Source: a bacterium (GTDB taxonomy: Bacteria > Zhuqueibacterota > QNDG01 > JAFGCO01). From it: 32,441 nucleotides of DNA. The stretch covers positions 1-32,441 of the forward strand of contig JAFGGN010000001.1 of NCBI GenBank assembly GCA_016930535.1, in the 5' to 3' direction. A model generated the notes under the pieces. That model was not told the DNA's origin and made no database searches. It saw nothing but the letters and a program-made list of their open reading frames with translations. The translations under genes were made by a program, and so were the position numbers. Shown here in pieces: positions 24,404 through 32,441 of the stretch (the stretch's first letter is position 1; each line of letters opens with the position of its first letter).

Positions 24404-26731
24404 ATGTTTCGTAATATTCTGAAAATATTTTTCCGAACCATCGTCAGGCACCGTGCCTATTCACTGATACATCTGCTGGGCTTGTCCATCGGGCTCTCCA
24501 GTGTATTGATCATCATGCTGTGGATTCAGGAAGAAATCGGTTATGACCGGTTTCATGAAAATGCGGAACAGCTTTACCGTGTGGCGTTCACCTACCGGCC
24601 GCTCGGATTGAGCCGGTATCATCAGCCCGGCGCTTTGTCCGGATATTTGAAAAAGCATTTCCCTGAAATCCGCGAAAGTACTTTTGTCAGCGGCGGAAAA
24701 CACAAATTGAACCGGAACAATGAAGGATTTTCCGAAACCGGATTGTATGTCGAACCCGATTTCTTTACCATGTTTTCTTTCCCGATTCTGTCCGGCGATC
24801 CGCGGCATGTGTTCGACAATGTCAACTCCATCGTGATCACGGAGAAACTCGCGAACCGGCTTTTCGGACAATCAGATCCTTTAGGCCAGATCATTACAAT
24901 GGATGATAATCGTTCATTGGCTGTCTCAGGCGTTCTGAAAGATATCCCCCGCAACACCCAGTTCGATTTCGATTTTCTGGTTCCGTTCGACCTGATTGCG
25001 CCATATACCAATAACTGGAACGCGAAAAGCGGCCTGGTGTATATCCTGCTCGATACAGAAAACCGTGTGGATGACGTGAACGCCAAAATTGCCGGAATCA
25101 TCGATGGAATCAGGCCGGAATGGGAAAATACGCTTTTTCTGGCTCCCCTTGCCCGCGACCGCCTTTATCCCGTGTACGGCCGGGGTTCCATTCATTATAT
25201 CTATTTATTTTCAAGTGTCGCGGTTCTCATTCTGCTGATCGCGTGCATCAATTACATGAATCTTTCGACCGCCAGATCAGAAAGGCGCCTGAAGGAGATC
25301 GCGATCCGGCAGGCGATGGGTTCCCGGCGGATCCAGTTGATATTGCAGTTCCTGGGTGAGTCTCTCTCGTATACGGTTCTTGCCATGATTTTCTCCCTGC
25401 TTCTGGTCGAGATTTCATTGCCGGCAGTCAATCAGTTTCTGAATGTGCATCTGAGCACACGGTATTCATGGCCCCTGATCGGATTATACGGGCTCATCAT
25501 CCTGTTCACCGGAGCGGCCGCCGGCAGTTATCCGGCTTTTTATTTGTCTTCCTTCACGGTGCAGCGCGCCATGACATCGGCCCGGTTCAAGACCGGCGGG
25601 CATGCGGCATTCAGAAAAATCTCGGTCATTGTTCAGTTCGGGCTCTCAGTTTTGTTCATGATCAGCCTGTTCGTCATCAACGAACAGATGGATTTTATCC
25701 GCAACATGTCCCTCGGATTCGATCAGGAAAATGTGATTCTTCTGAGTGCGGGCAATAAAATAAGGGACAACCTGGATTCGGTCAGGAACAGGCTGCTCGA
25801 ACATACGGGAGTACAGCAGGTGACCGTGTCGTCGAACGACATGACCGGCTGGACCAATTCGGGTCCGGTCATGTGGACCGGTCTCGATCCGGATGCCAAT
25901 ATTGAAGTCGGTTACAACTGGGTGGATGAAAATTATCTGAATACGTTCCGGATGCAGATGGCGGACGGACGGTTTTTCTCGGAACAATTTCTGTCGGATG
26001 CGGACGACGCGTTTGTGGTGAATGAAGAGGCTGTCCGGCAGATGGGCATGAAAAATCCGGTCGGACAGGAGATCTCGACCTGGTTCGGACGGAAAGGACG
26101 GATTATCGGTGTCGTGAAGGATTATCACACAGCCGCACTGCACGAGCCCCTTCAGCCGGCGGTTCTGATGCTTGCGAAACATGAACCCTATCAGGTGAAT
26201 TATCTCTGCGTCCGGATTGAGAGGGGAAATGTACGCCAGATGCTGCAGGATCTGCACACCATTGTCAGGGAAATCGTACCGGATGATCCCGTGTCCTTCA
26301 AATTCCAGGATGCGGCTATTCAGGCCCAGTATGAAACCGATGAAAGGGTTCAGCATCTGATTCAGTTTTCATCCATTTTCGCCCTGATCGTTTCCTGCCT
26401 CGGACTGCTGGGATTGAGCGCCTTCAATGTGCAGCAGCGATCCAGGGAGATTGGTGTCCGGAAAGTACTGGGGGCCACGGTTCCGCTCATTGCGGGTCTG
26501 ATGGCACGGGATTATTTCAAGTGGATACTGCTGGGCAATGTCATTGCCTGGCCCGCGGCCTGGATCGCGATGCACAAATGGCTGGAAAATTTTTCATTTC
26601 GTATGGAAATCACGATCTGGTCTTTTCTTACGGCCGGGCTGGCAACCATGATGATTGCCCTGATGACCATCGGTTATCAGGTCATGAAGGCGGCCATGGC
26701 GAATCCCGTTGTGTCACTCAGGGATGAGTGA
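24404..26731 (+). CDS. MacB/FtsX-type ABC permease 1
   Basis: This is a 775-residue inner-membrane permease with the duplicated layout of this family: helix 1 near 20-40, a large periplasmic MacB_PCD-like domain, three helices, then a second periplasmic domain and three more. The FtsX hallmark after the first periplasmic domain is NYMNLSTARSERRLKEIAIRQAMG (around 283), and the second-half copy is REIGVRKVLGATV (around 680). The ending NPVVSLRDE is typical. The start follows GGAG; an earlier frame opening at 24338 overlaps the ATPase stop and lacks support. It probably works with the ATPase and adaptor encoded upstream to extrude a substrate or move envelope lipid or lipoprotein; the substrate cannot be told from sequence. 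Confidence 0.9.
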   Translation: MFRNILKIFFRTIVRHRAYSLIHLLGLSIGLSSVLIIMLWIQEEIGYDRFHENAEQLYRVAFTYRPLGLSRYHQPGALSGYLKKHFPEIRESTFVSGGKHKLNRNNEGFSETGLYVEPDFFTMFSFPILSGDPRHVFDNVNSIVITEKLANRLFGQSDPLGQIITMDDNRSLAVSGVLKDIPRNTQFDFDFLVPFDLIAPYTNNWNAKSGLVYILLDTENRVDDVNAKIAGIIDGIRPEWENTLFLAPLARDRLYPVYGRGSIHYIYLFSSVAVLILLIACINYMNLSTARSERRLKEIAIRQAMGSRRIQLILQFLGESLSYTVLAMIFSLLLVEISLPAVNQFLNVHLSTRYSWPLIGLYGLIILFTGAAAGSYPAFYLSSFTVQRAMTSARFKTGGHAAFRKISVIVQFGLSVLFMISLFVINEQMDFIRNMSLGFDQENVILLSAGNKIRDNLDSVRNRLLEHTGVQQVTVSSNDMTGWTNSGPVMWTGLDPDANIEVGYNWVDENYLNTFRMQMADGRFFSEQFLSDADDAFVVNEEAVRQMGMKNPVGQEISTWFGRKGRIIGVVKDYHTAALHEPLQPAVLMLAKHEPYQVNYLCVRIERGNVRQMLQDLHTIVREIVPDDPVSFKFQDAAIQAQYETDERVQHLIQFSSIFALIVSCLGLLGLSAFNVQQRSREIGVRKVLGATVPLIAGLMARDYFKWILLGNVIAWPAAWIAMHKWLENFSFRMEITIWSFLTAGLATMMIALMTIGYQVMKAAMANPVVSLRDE

Positions 26732-26785
26732 CGGAAGGTGCCTCGGGCGGACCGTAACCATCAAGCTCCCAAATATGGAGAACCC

Positions 26786-29188
26786 ATGTTTAAAAATCAG
26801 ATTCTCGTCATCTTCAGGAACATGAAAAGGCAGAAGATACATTTCCTGATCATGTTGACCGGCCTTGCCGCCGGGCTGTCTGTGTCGTTTTTCTGTACTT
26901 TGTTCGTGGTGCATGAACTCCGGTATGACGGACATCATGATAAAGGGGACCGTATTTACCGCATGATCACCAGGAAAAAGGACGGCGGCTATAAGGGGAT
27001 GAGTCCCGTTGTCCTGAAAGAGGCACTGGAAGTCGAATTCCCCGAAATCGAAGCCGTGGCGCAGATTTCCCAGAATACGGGACAATGTGTGCTTCGGGTG
27101 GACGGCCGGATGGTACGGGAGACATCGGAAGTGTATGCGGACCCTGAAATATTCAGTCTTTTCAACCTGCCCCTGCTTCACGGTGATGCAGCCAACTGCC
27201 TGAGCCAGCCGGTTTCCCTCGTGATTTCGGAGAGAATGGCCCGCAGGTATTTTCCGTCCGAAAATCCCATGAACCGGCCCCTCGACATCAGGATCGGTGA
27301 ACAGTTCCGAACGTTTACAGTTACGGGTGTGCTCAAACCTGTCAGCCGGGGAACATTTCTCGATCCGGACATCCTCCTTCCCAAACAGGTGATGATGTCC
27401 GCTGCCGAGTCCGAGTTCATCAAGGACTGGAGCGGCAGCAATCCCCAGACATTCGTCCTTCTCAGACCGCATGCATCCGAGGCGGCATTCAGGGAAAAAC
27501 TCCCGTCCTTTTCGGAAACATGCCAGGCGAAAGGATATCAGGGCATTTTTGAATTGCAGCCTTTCGGGGATATGCATCTTCGTTCGGGCGATATCTGGGG
27601 CAACATGGGAGAGACCGGAAATATTTCAACAAATCTGGTCTTTGCTGCCATCGGCTTACTGATTCTGGGCATGGGCTGCATCAATTACATCAACCTCAGC
27701 ACGGCCCAGTCCGTGAAGCGTGTCACAGAGATCGGCATACGTAAAGTCATCGGCGCGGGACAGTATCAGATCCGGATTCAGTACCTGACGGAATCCATGG
27801 TCATGACGTTGATGGTCCTGCCCTTCGCACTGGGACTTCTGGAACTGTTCCTGCCTTTCGGCAACCGGTTTGTTCACCGCCAGATGGATGTCCGCATACT
27901 GCATGATTTCACCTTTATGGCCTGCATTGTCGGGCTGACCCTGCTGGTCGGTTTCATCAGCGGAAGTTACAATGCCTTCTATGTCGGCCGTATGGAGGCT
28001 GTCGATGTGTTCAGGTCCGGGGCGTGCATCCGTTCTTCGAAATCCCTGTTCAGGAAGGGACTGCTGATCCTTCAGTTCAGTATTTTTTGCGTGCTGATCA
28101 TCTGCTCGCTCACCATGGTCCGGCAGATGCGGTATATTCAGCATAAAAAACTGGGCTATAACAAAGAGCAGCTCGTTTCGATCAATTTTCCGGTGAATCC
28201 CGCGGACGCCCGCATCGCGACGTTCAAGAATGAAATCATGAACCTGGCAGGAATCGAAAATGTATCGGTTACTTCTTTCGTGCCCCCGGCCATGGGTAAC
28301 TGGCTGGGCACAGAAATCCCGGATCCCCAGAATCCTGATAAAAATCTGCATTTGAGTTATGTGATGTCGGATCTGGATTACCTGGAAACTGTCGGACTCG
28401 GTATTCAAAACGGACGGAATTATTCGGATGCAATGAAGGATATGTCGAATTCCCGGCTGGTACTGAATGAAACGGCAGTCCGCCTGCTCAATATCGATTC
28501 GCCCGTAGGCAGTAAAATTACCATGTGGAGCGGCGAGTGGGAAGTCATCGGCGTGATTCAGGATTTTCATACGCATTCGCTGCACAGTATGATTCCGGCC
28601 CTGTTTTTCTTTTCGACCGATCAGCTGAACCATCCCTTTTTCACGCAGTTCCTGTGTTATTATGCCATCCGGCTCCGTCCGGGGCAGATCCCGGAAACGC
28701 TCCGGGCCGTTCGGCAGGTCTGGGAACGGCTGTTCCCGGATGCCTATTTCGATGTTCATTTTGCGGATGACGAATTCGGGAGGATTCACAGGGATGACAG
28801 GCATCTGAGCCAGTTGCTTCTTATTTTTACGGTTACCGCCGTGCTGATCAATTGTATGGGACTTTTCGGGCTGATTTCCATGACTTCCCAGAGCCGGTTG
28901 CGGGAGATCGGCATCAGGAAAACGCTGGGCGCATCGACATTTCAGATTTTCAGCCTGCTGACGCGTGAATATCTGCTGGGTCTGGCTGTTTCGATCGTGA
29001 TCGCCGTCCCGGCGGCGGTTTATATCATGGGGAAGTGGCTGCAACAGTTTGCCTATCAGGCCCCTATAGGATGGCCGGTCTACGGCATAGCGGCGGGCCT
29101 CGCCGTTGTCATCACGCTGGTGACGCTCAGCGGACAGGCAGTGAAAGCCACACGGTCGAATCCGGTCGAGTCGTTGCGGTACGAATGA
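26786..29188 (+). CDS. MacB/FtsX-type ABC permease 2
   Basis: This 800-residue paralogue of permease 1 has the same duplicated helix/periplasmic-domain plan. Its hallmarks are NYINLSTAQSVKRVTEIGIRKVIGAG (around 300) and REIGIRKTLGAST (around 706), and it ends NPVESLRYE. The N-terminal MFKNQILVIFRNMKRQKIHFLIM is amphipathic and leads into helix 1. GGAG lies six bases before the ATG at 26786. It follows permease 1 by 54 bp, in one operon. The sequence has diverged widely from permease 1 outside the FtsX motifs, so the two may form heterodimers or serve different substrates; neither can be decided here. Confidence 0.9.
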   Translation: MFKNQILVIFRNMKRQKIHFLIMLTGLAAGLSVSFFCTLFVVHELRYDGHHDKGDRIYRMITRKKDGGYKGMSPVVLKEALEVEFPEIEAVAQISQNTGQCVLRVDGRMVRETSEVYADPEIFSLFNLPLLHGDAANCLSQPVSLVISERMARRYFPSENPMNRPLDIRIGEQFRTFTVTGVLKPVSRGTFLDPDILLPKQVMMSAAESEFIKDWSGSNPQTFVLLRPHASEAAFREKLPSFSETCQAKGYQGIFELQPFGDMHLRSGDIWGNMGETGNISTNLVFAAIGLLILGMGCINYINLSTAQSVKRVTEIGIRKVIGAGQYQIRIQYLTESMVMTLMVLPFALGLLELFLPFGNRFVHRQMDVRILHDFTFMACIVGLTLLVGFISGSYNAFYVGRMEAVDVFRSGACIRSSKSLFRKGLLILQFSIFCVLIICSLTMVRQMRYIQHKKLGYNKEQLVSINFPVNPADARIATFKNEIMNLAGIENVSVTSFVPPAMGNWLGTEIPDPQNPDKNLHLSYVMSDLDYLETVGLGIQNGRNYSDAMKDMSNSRLVLNETAVRLLNIDSPVGSKITMWSGEWEVIGVIQDFHTHSLHSMIPALFFFSTDQLNHPFFTQFLCYYAIRLRPGQIPETLRAVRQVWERLFPDAYFDVHFADDEFGRIHRDDRHLSQLLLIFTVTAVLINCMGLFGLISMTSQSRLREIGIRKTLGASTFQIFSLLTREYLLGLAVSIVIAVPAAVYIMGKWLQQFAYQAPIGWPVYGIAAGLAVVITLVTLSGQAVKATRSNPVESLRYE

Positions 29189-29252
29189 CGAAATCCGCCT
29201 CAGGAGGATGGAATCGTTTAGATATGGGTAATCAAATATTTTAGGAGCAGCC

Positions 29253-31676
29253 ATGTTCAAAAATAATTTTATCATCGCCTGGCGCAACCTTGCCAAACAA
29301 AAGATGTATTCCATCATTAAAATTGTCGGGCTGGCTTTGGGTATCGCTGCATGTTTATTGATTGCACTCTTCATTAAAGATGAACTCGGTTATGATCTTC
29401 ATTTCAAGAACGGGGACAGAATATACAGAGTGATTTTACGTATTAATGACGGCGACCATATCTGGCAAATATCAACCTTTCCGGCTCCGGTTGTAAGTGC
29501 AATAAAAAGCGAATTCCCTGAAATAGAAGAAGTTGGCCGTATGACAGGACTTGTCTATTTTGGTGCCGGCAGCAATGATATCAGGCGTACAGACAAACCG
29601 GATAATATTTTTGAAGAAGGATTTGTTTATACCAGCCAGGGCCTCCTGGATATATTTCAGCCGCAGATGATTTATGGAAATCTGGATCATGCACTCGATG
29701 GTCCCGAAACCATGATCATTTCAAAGCGTAAAGCCGACAAGTTTTTTCCCGGTGAAAATCCTGTCGGCAAAACAATGATACTGAATAATGACAGGAAAAG
29801 GATTTATACCATAAGCGGAGTCATGGAGGATCCTCCCCGTCATTCGCATTTCCAATATGATTTTCTGATGACTTTAAGCGAGGGCCTTTATCCGGGCGAA
29901 GAAACAAACTGGAACTCACAATCAAGTACGGTTTATACGTTGCTTCACCCCGGCATCGATGTGGCTTCACTTGAGACAAAATTCAAAAAACTGGCTAAAA
30001 AAAATGCAGCGTCCCTGATCGGAAAAAGCGAAGGCCCCGAAGCGGATGATCTTATTGCAAAGATAACCTACCGATTGCAGCCAATCAGCGACATTTATCT
30101 GAAGTCAGAAGGAATTAGTGATGAATTTCAACACGGAGACATACGATTTGTCTGGCTGTTTGGTATGATCGCGATTTTTATTTTTATCATTGCGTGCATC
30201 AATTTTATCAATCTTTCCACTGCGAAATCCTCCAAACGCGCAATGGAAGTGGGGCTTAGAAAAACTGTCGGGGCAAGCCAGAAGAGCCTGATTAATCAAT
30301 TTTTAGCTGAATCAATTCTGTTAAGTTTTCTTTCTTTTTCTTTGGGTGTTGTCTTGGTGATGTTCCTGCTTCCGTATTTTAATATTCTGTCCGTTAAAGA
30401 ACTTGTTTTTCCGTGGAATGAATGGTGGCTGCTGCCCCTGCTGGCTTGTGCTGCGACGTTTACGGGAATATTGGCCGGGCTTTATCCTTCGTTTTATATT
30501 TCGTCTTTTGAGCCCATCGCAGTTCTTAAAGGGAGTATAAAACGGGGATGTAAGAATGCTTCTCTGCGTAACGGCCTGGTCATTTTCCAATTTTCTATTT
30601 CGATTATATTAATAACAAGTACACTTGTTATTAATAATCAGGTCGCGTACATACTCAATAAGAAACTGGGCTTTGACAAGGACGAGGTACTGCTTATTCA
30701 GGGTACCAAATCTTTGGGTGATCAGGTGACTTCTTTCAAAAATGAATTACTGAAATTACCAGATGTTAAAAATGTAACGGTCAGTGATTATTTGCCTGTT
30801 TCAGAGATGAAGCGAAACAGCTGCGGTTTCTGGAATGAAGGAAAACAGGAAGTGGATGAGGCTTATTCGGCGCAGTTATGGGGTATTGATCACGATTATA
30901 TCAAGACCATGGGCATGAATATTGTCGAGGGAAGGGATTTTTCTCCGGAAATCGCAGGAGACGCTGAGGGGTGTATTATCAATAAGACAATGGCAAGACA
31001 ATTGAATCTGGAAAATCCTTTGGATCAAACAATCTGTACTTCTTTTGCCAGCTGGCACGTGATCGGAGTTGTCGAAGATTTTCATTTTGAATCGTTAAAG
31101 GAAAATATCGGAGGCATGTGTCTGACGCTTGGTAAAAGTCCGGATATCGTTTCTGTTAAAATACACACAAAAAATATGTCCCGAACCGTTGCTTCGATAA
31201 CGCATGTGTGGAAAACAATCGCGCCTTATCAGCAAATCAGATATTCATTCCTGGATGAAAGGTATACGATGATGTACGATGATGTCCAAAGAATGGGTTA
31301 TATTTTCAACATGTTTGCCATGCTGGCTATTATCATTGCCTGTCTGGGATTGTTCGCCCTTTCGTCATTCATTATTGCGCAGCGGACCAAGGAGATAGGC
31401 ATTCGTAAAGTACTGGGCGCTTCCGTATTGAATATTACATTCAATCTGTCAAAGAATTTTTTGACCCTGGTTGCACTTGCGAATATTATTGCCTGTCCTA
31501 TTGCCTATTTTTTTATGAACAGATGGCTCCAGGATTTTGCTTACAGAATTCATGTCCGGTCGTGGATGTTTATTGTTTCCGGCGGAATTGTCATTCTCAT
31601 TGCATTGTTGACCATAGGCTTGCAGACGATCCGGGCGGCGACTGCAAATCCGATAGAATCATTGAAATATGAATAA
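29253..31676 (+). CDS. MacB/FtsX-type ABC permease 3
   Basis: This is an 807-residue permease of the same family. It has the FtsX hallmark NFINLSTAKSSKRAMEVGLRKTVGAS (around 317), the second copy KEIGIRKVLGASV (around 713) and the end NPIESLKYE. TAGGAG lies before the ATG. Base composition changes here: this gene is plainly richer in A and T than permeases 1 and 2 (for example 23 G+C in the 60 bases at 29401, against 37 in the 60 at 25561). That suggests a different history, such as later acquisition or recombination, although reading frame, spacing and operon position are undisturbed. Confidence 0.9.
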   Translation: MFKNNFIIAWRNLAKQKMYSIIKIVGLALGIAACLLIALFIKDELGYDLHFKNGDRIYRVILRINDGDHIWQISTFPAPVVSAIKSEFPEIEEVGRMTGLVYFGAGSNDIRRTDKPDNIFEEGFVYTSQGLLDIFQPQMIYGNLDHALDGPETMIISKRKADKFFPGENPVGKTMILNNDRKRIYTISGVMEDPPRHSHFQYDFLMTLSEGLYPGEETNWNSQSSTVYTLLHPGIDVASLETKFKKLAKKNAASLIGKSEGPEADDLIAKITYRLQPISDIYLKSEGISDEFQHGDIRFVWLFGMIAIFIFIIACINFINLSTAKSSKRAMEVGLRKTVGASQKSLINQFLAESILLSFLSFSLGVVLVMFLLPYFNILSVKELVFPWNEWWLLPLLACAATFTGILAGLYPSFYISSFEPIAVLKGSIKRGCKNASLRNGLVIFQFSISIILITSTLVINNQVAYILNKKLGFDKDEVLLIQGTKSLGDQVTSFKNELLKLPDVKNVTVSDYLPVSEMKRNSCGFWNEGKQEVDEAYSAQLWGIDHDYIKTMGMNIVEGRDFSPEIAGDAEGCIINKTMARQLNLENPLDQTICTSFASWHVIGVVEDFHFESLKENIGGMCLTLGKSPDIVSVKIHTKNMSRTVASITHVWKTIAPYQQIRYSFLDERYTMMYDDVQRMGYIFNMFAMLAIIIACLGLFALSSFIIAQRTKEIGIRKVLGASVLNITFNLSKNFLTLVALANIIACPIAYFFMNRWLQDFAYRIHVRSWMFIVSGGIVILIALLTIGLQTIRAATANPIESLKYE

Positions 31677-31697
31677 ATCCAGTCATGGAGCAGAACG

Positions 31698-32441
31698 ATG
31701 TTAATAAACTATATTAAAACCGCGATACGAAACATCATTAAACACCGGTCTTATTCAATAATTAATATCATTGGATTGGCGATCGGCATGACCTGTTTTA
31801 TACTCATCGCATTCTATATACAATGGGAGTTCAGCTTCGATAAATATCATCGGCATGGCAAAGATATGTTTCGGATTGTTCTCAATCCGTGTACTTTCGT
31901 TTATCAGAATAAGGATGGTTTCAATTGTACGCCGGCAGCGTTGATGCCTGTTTTAAAACAGGAATGCCCTGAAATTGTAAACGGAACCCGAATCGAAAAG
32001 AATAGTTGCCTGATTCACTTCAATGAGAACTCTTGCAATGAAGACCGGTTTTATTATGCCGATCCTGATTTTTTGAAAATGTTCAATTTTCCTCTGATCG
32101 CCGGAAATATTGAAACCGCCCTGCAAAATCCGTTTTCCGTTCTATTGACAGAATCGATGGCCCGGAAATATTTTGGTCAAACCAATCCCGTTGGTCAGAC
32201 CATCCATGTGGATCAGCAAGATAATTATTTAGTGACCGGTGTCATTCAAGATACGCCTGCAAATTCGCATTTCATTTTTGATTTTGTGGCTTCATTTAAT
32301 ACGCTTTATTCAAAAAGAAAGAACATGGAAACGTGGGACAACAATAGTTATCCGGCTTATGTTCAACTGAATAAAAATTCAATTCCTGCAGATGTTGATA
32401 GTAAACTGGATGAGATCGTCAAAAAATACAAAGGAGAAAAC
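31698..32441 (+). CDS. MacB/FtsX-type ABC permease 4 (cut by window edge)
   Basis: This is the N-terminal 248 codons of a fourth permease; the frame is still open at the last base of the window. It begins MLINYIKTAIRNIIKHRSY, followed by helix 1 (IINIIGLAIGMTCFILIAFYI), the FSFDKYHRHGKDMFRIV segment and the periplasmic MacB_PCD-type region with LTESMARKYFGQTNPVGQTI and VTGVIQDTPANSHFIFDF, both standard in the family. GGAG lies seven bases before the ATG, 21 bp after permease 3. It shares the AT-rich composition of permease 3. The operon continues beyond the window. Confidence 0.88.
   Translation, partial: MLINYIKTAIRNIIKHRSYSIINIIGLAIGMTCFILIAFYIQWEFSFDKYHRHGKDMFRIVLNPCTFVYQNKDGFNCTPAALMPVLKQECPEIVNGTRIEKNSCLIHFNENSCNEDRFYYADPDFLKMFNFPLIAGNIETALQNPFSVLLTESMARKYFGQTNPVGQTIHVDQQDNYLVTGVIQDTPANSHFIFDFVASFNTLYSKRKNMETWDNNSYPAYVQLNKNSIPADVDSKLDEIVKKYKGEN

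Noticed and set aside
27656..29374. 572-codon minus-strand open frame opposite permease 2
   Set aside because: It is a shadow of the permease gene: full of His, Arg and Gln with no membrane segment or motif, and it runs through the boundary into permease 3.

Overview
The window looks like a chromosomal stretch of a Gram-negative bacterium that has a type IX (Por) secretion system. Three secreted proteins end in the YPNPFNP-type C-terminal sorting domain. With them come lipoproteins, a TonB-dependent receptor and the tandem FtsX/MacB permeases typical of the Bacteroidota/Calditrichota/KSB1 side of the FCB group. The lineage is inferred from gene style only; there is no rRNA or marker gene. I saw no tRNA, CRISPR array, transposase or prophage.

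Layout. (1) 1-601 is non-coding, with a short GC-rich repeat family and a strong terminator. (2) 602-7191 holds envelope and secreted proteins: two DUF4380 proteins, a small CBM48-like protein, a DUF2271-like lipoprotein, a carboxypeptidase-regulatory-domain lipoprotein and a DUF362 protein. One DUF4380 protein and the DUF362 protein carry sorting domains. (3) 7367-9250 holds an iron-sulfur-flavoprotein-like flavodoxin and a receiver/HisKA_2 protein whose ATPase half is degenerate. (4) 9707-13835, minus strand, is a three-gene operon: an MFSD1-like MFS transporter, a small lipoprotein resembling a protease prodomain, and a secreted subtilisin-like protease. (5) 14370-19273, plus strand, is a four-gene signalling operon: TonB-dependent receptor, YfiR, CHASE8-HAMP-HisKA_2 histidine kinase, and receiver-PAS protein. 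(6) 19294-22006, minus strand, is an NtrC/NtrY-like two-component pair. It is divergent from (7) 22359 to the window end: a periplasmic adaptor, an ABC ATPase and at least four MacB/FtsX-type permeases, the last cut by the window edge.

Three points stand out. The efflux operon has a well-formed sigma-54 promoter (22295-22309), preceded by a perfect 18-bp palindrome and a degenerate copy exactly 21 bp away; this is the expected target of the divergently encoded NtrC-like activator. The YfiR/CHASE8 pair, best known for controlling a diguanylate cyclase, is here joined to a histidine kinase and a receptor. In the protease operon, a translationally coupled lipoprotein looks like a free-standing copy of the protease's own prodomain, next to a transporter whose closest recognisable relatives carry dipeptides. 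From about 29,200 onward the permease genes become visibly more AT-rich.
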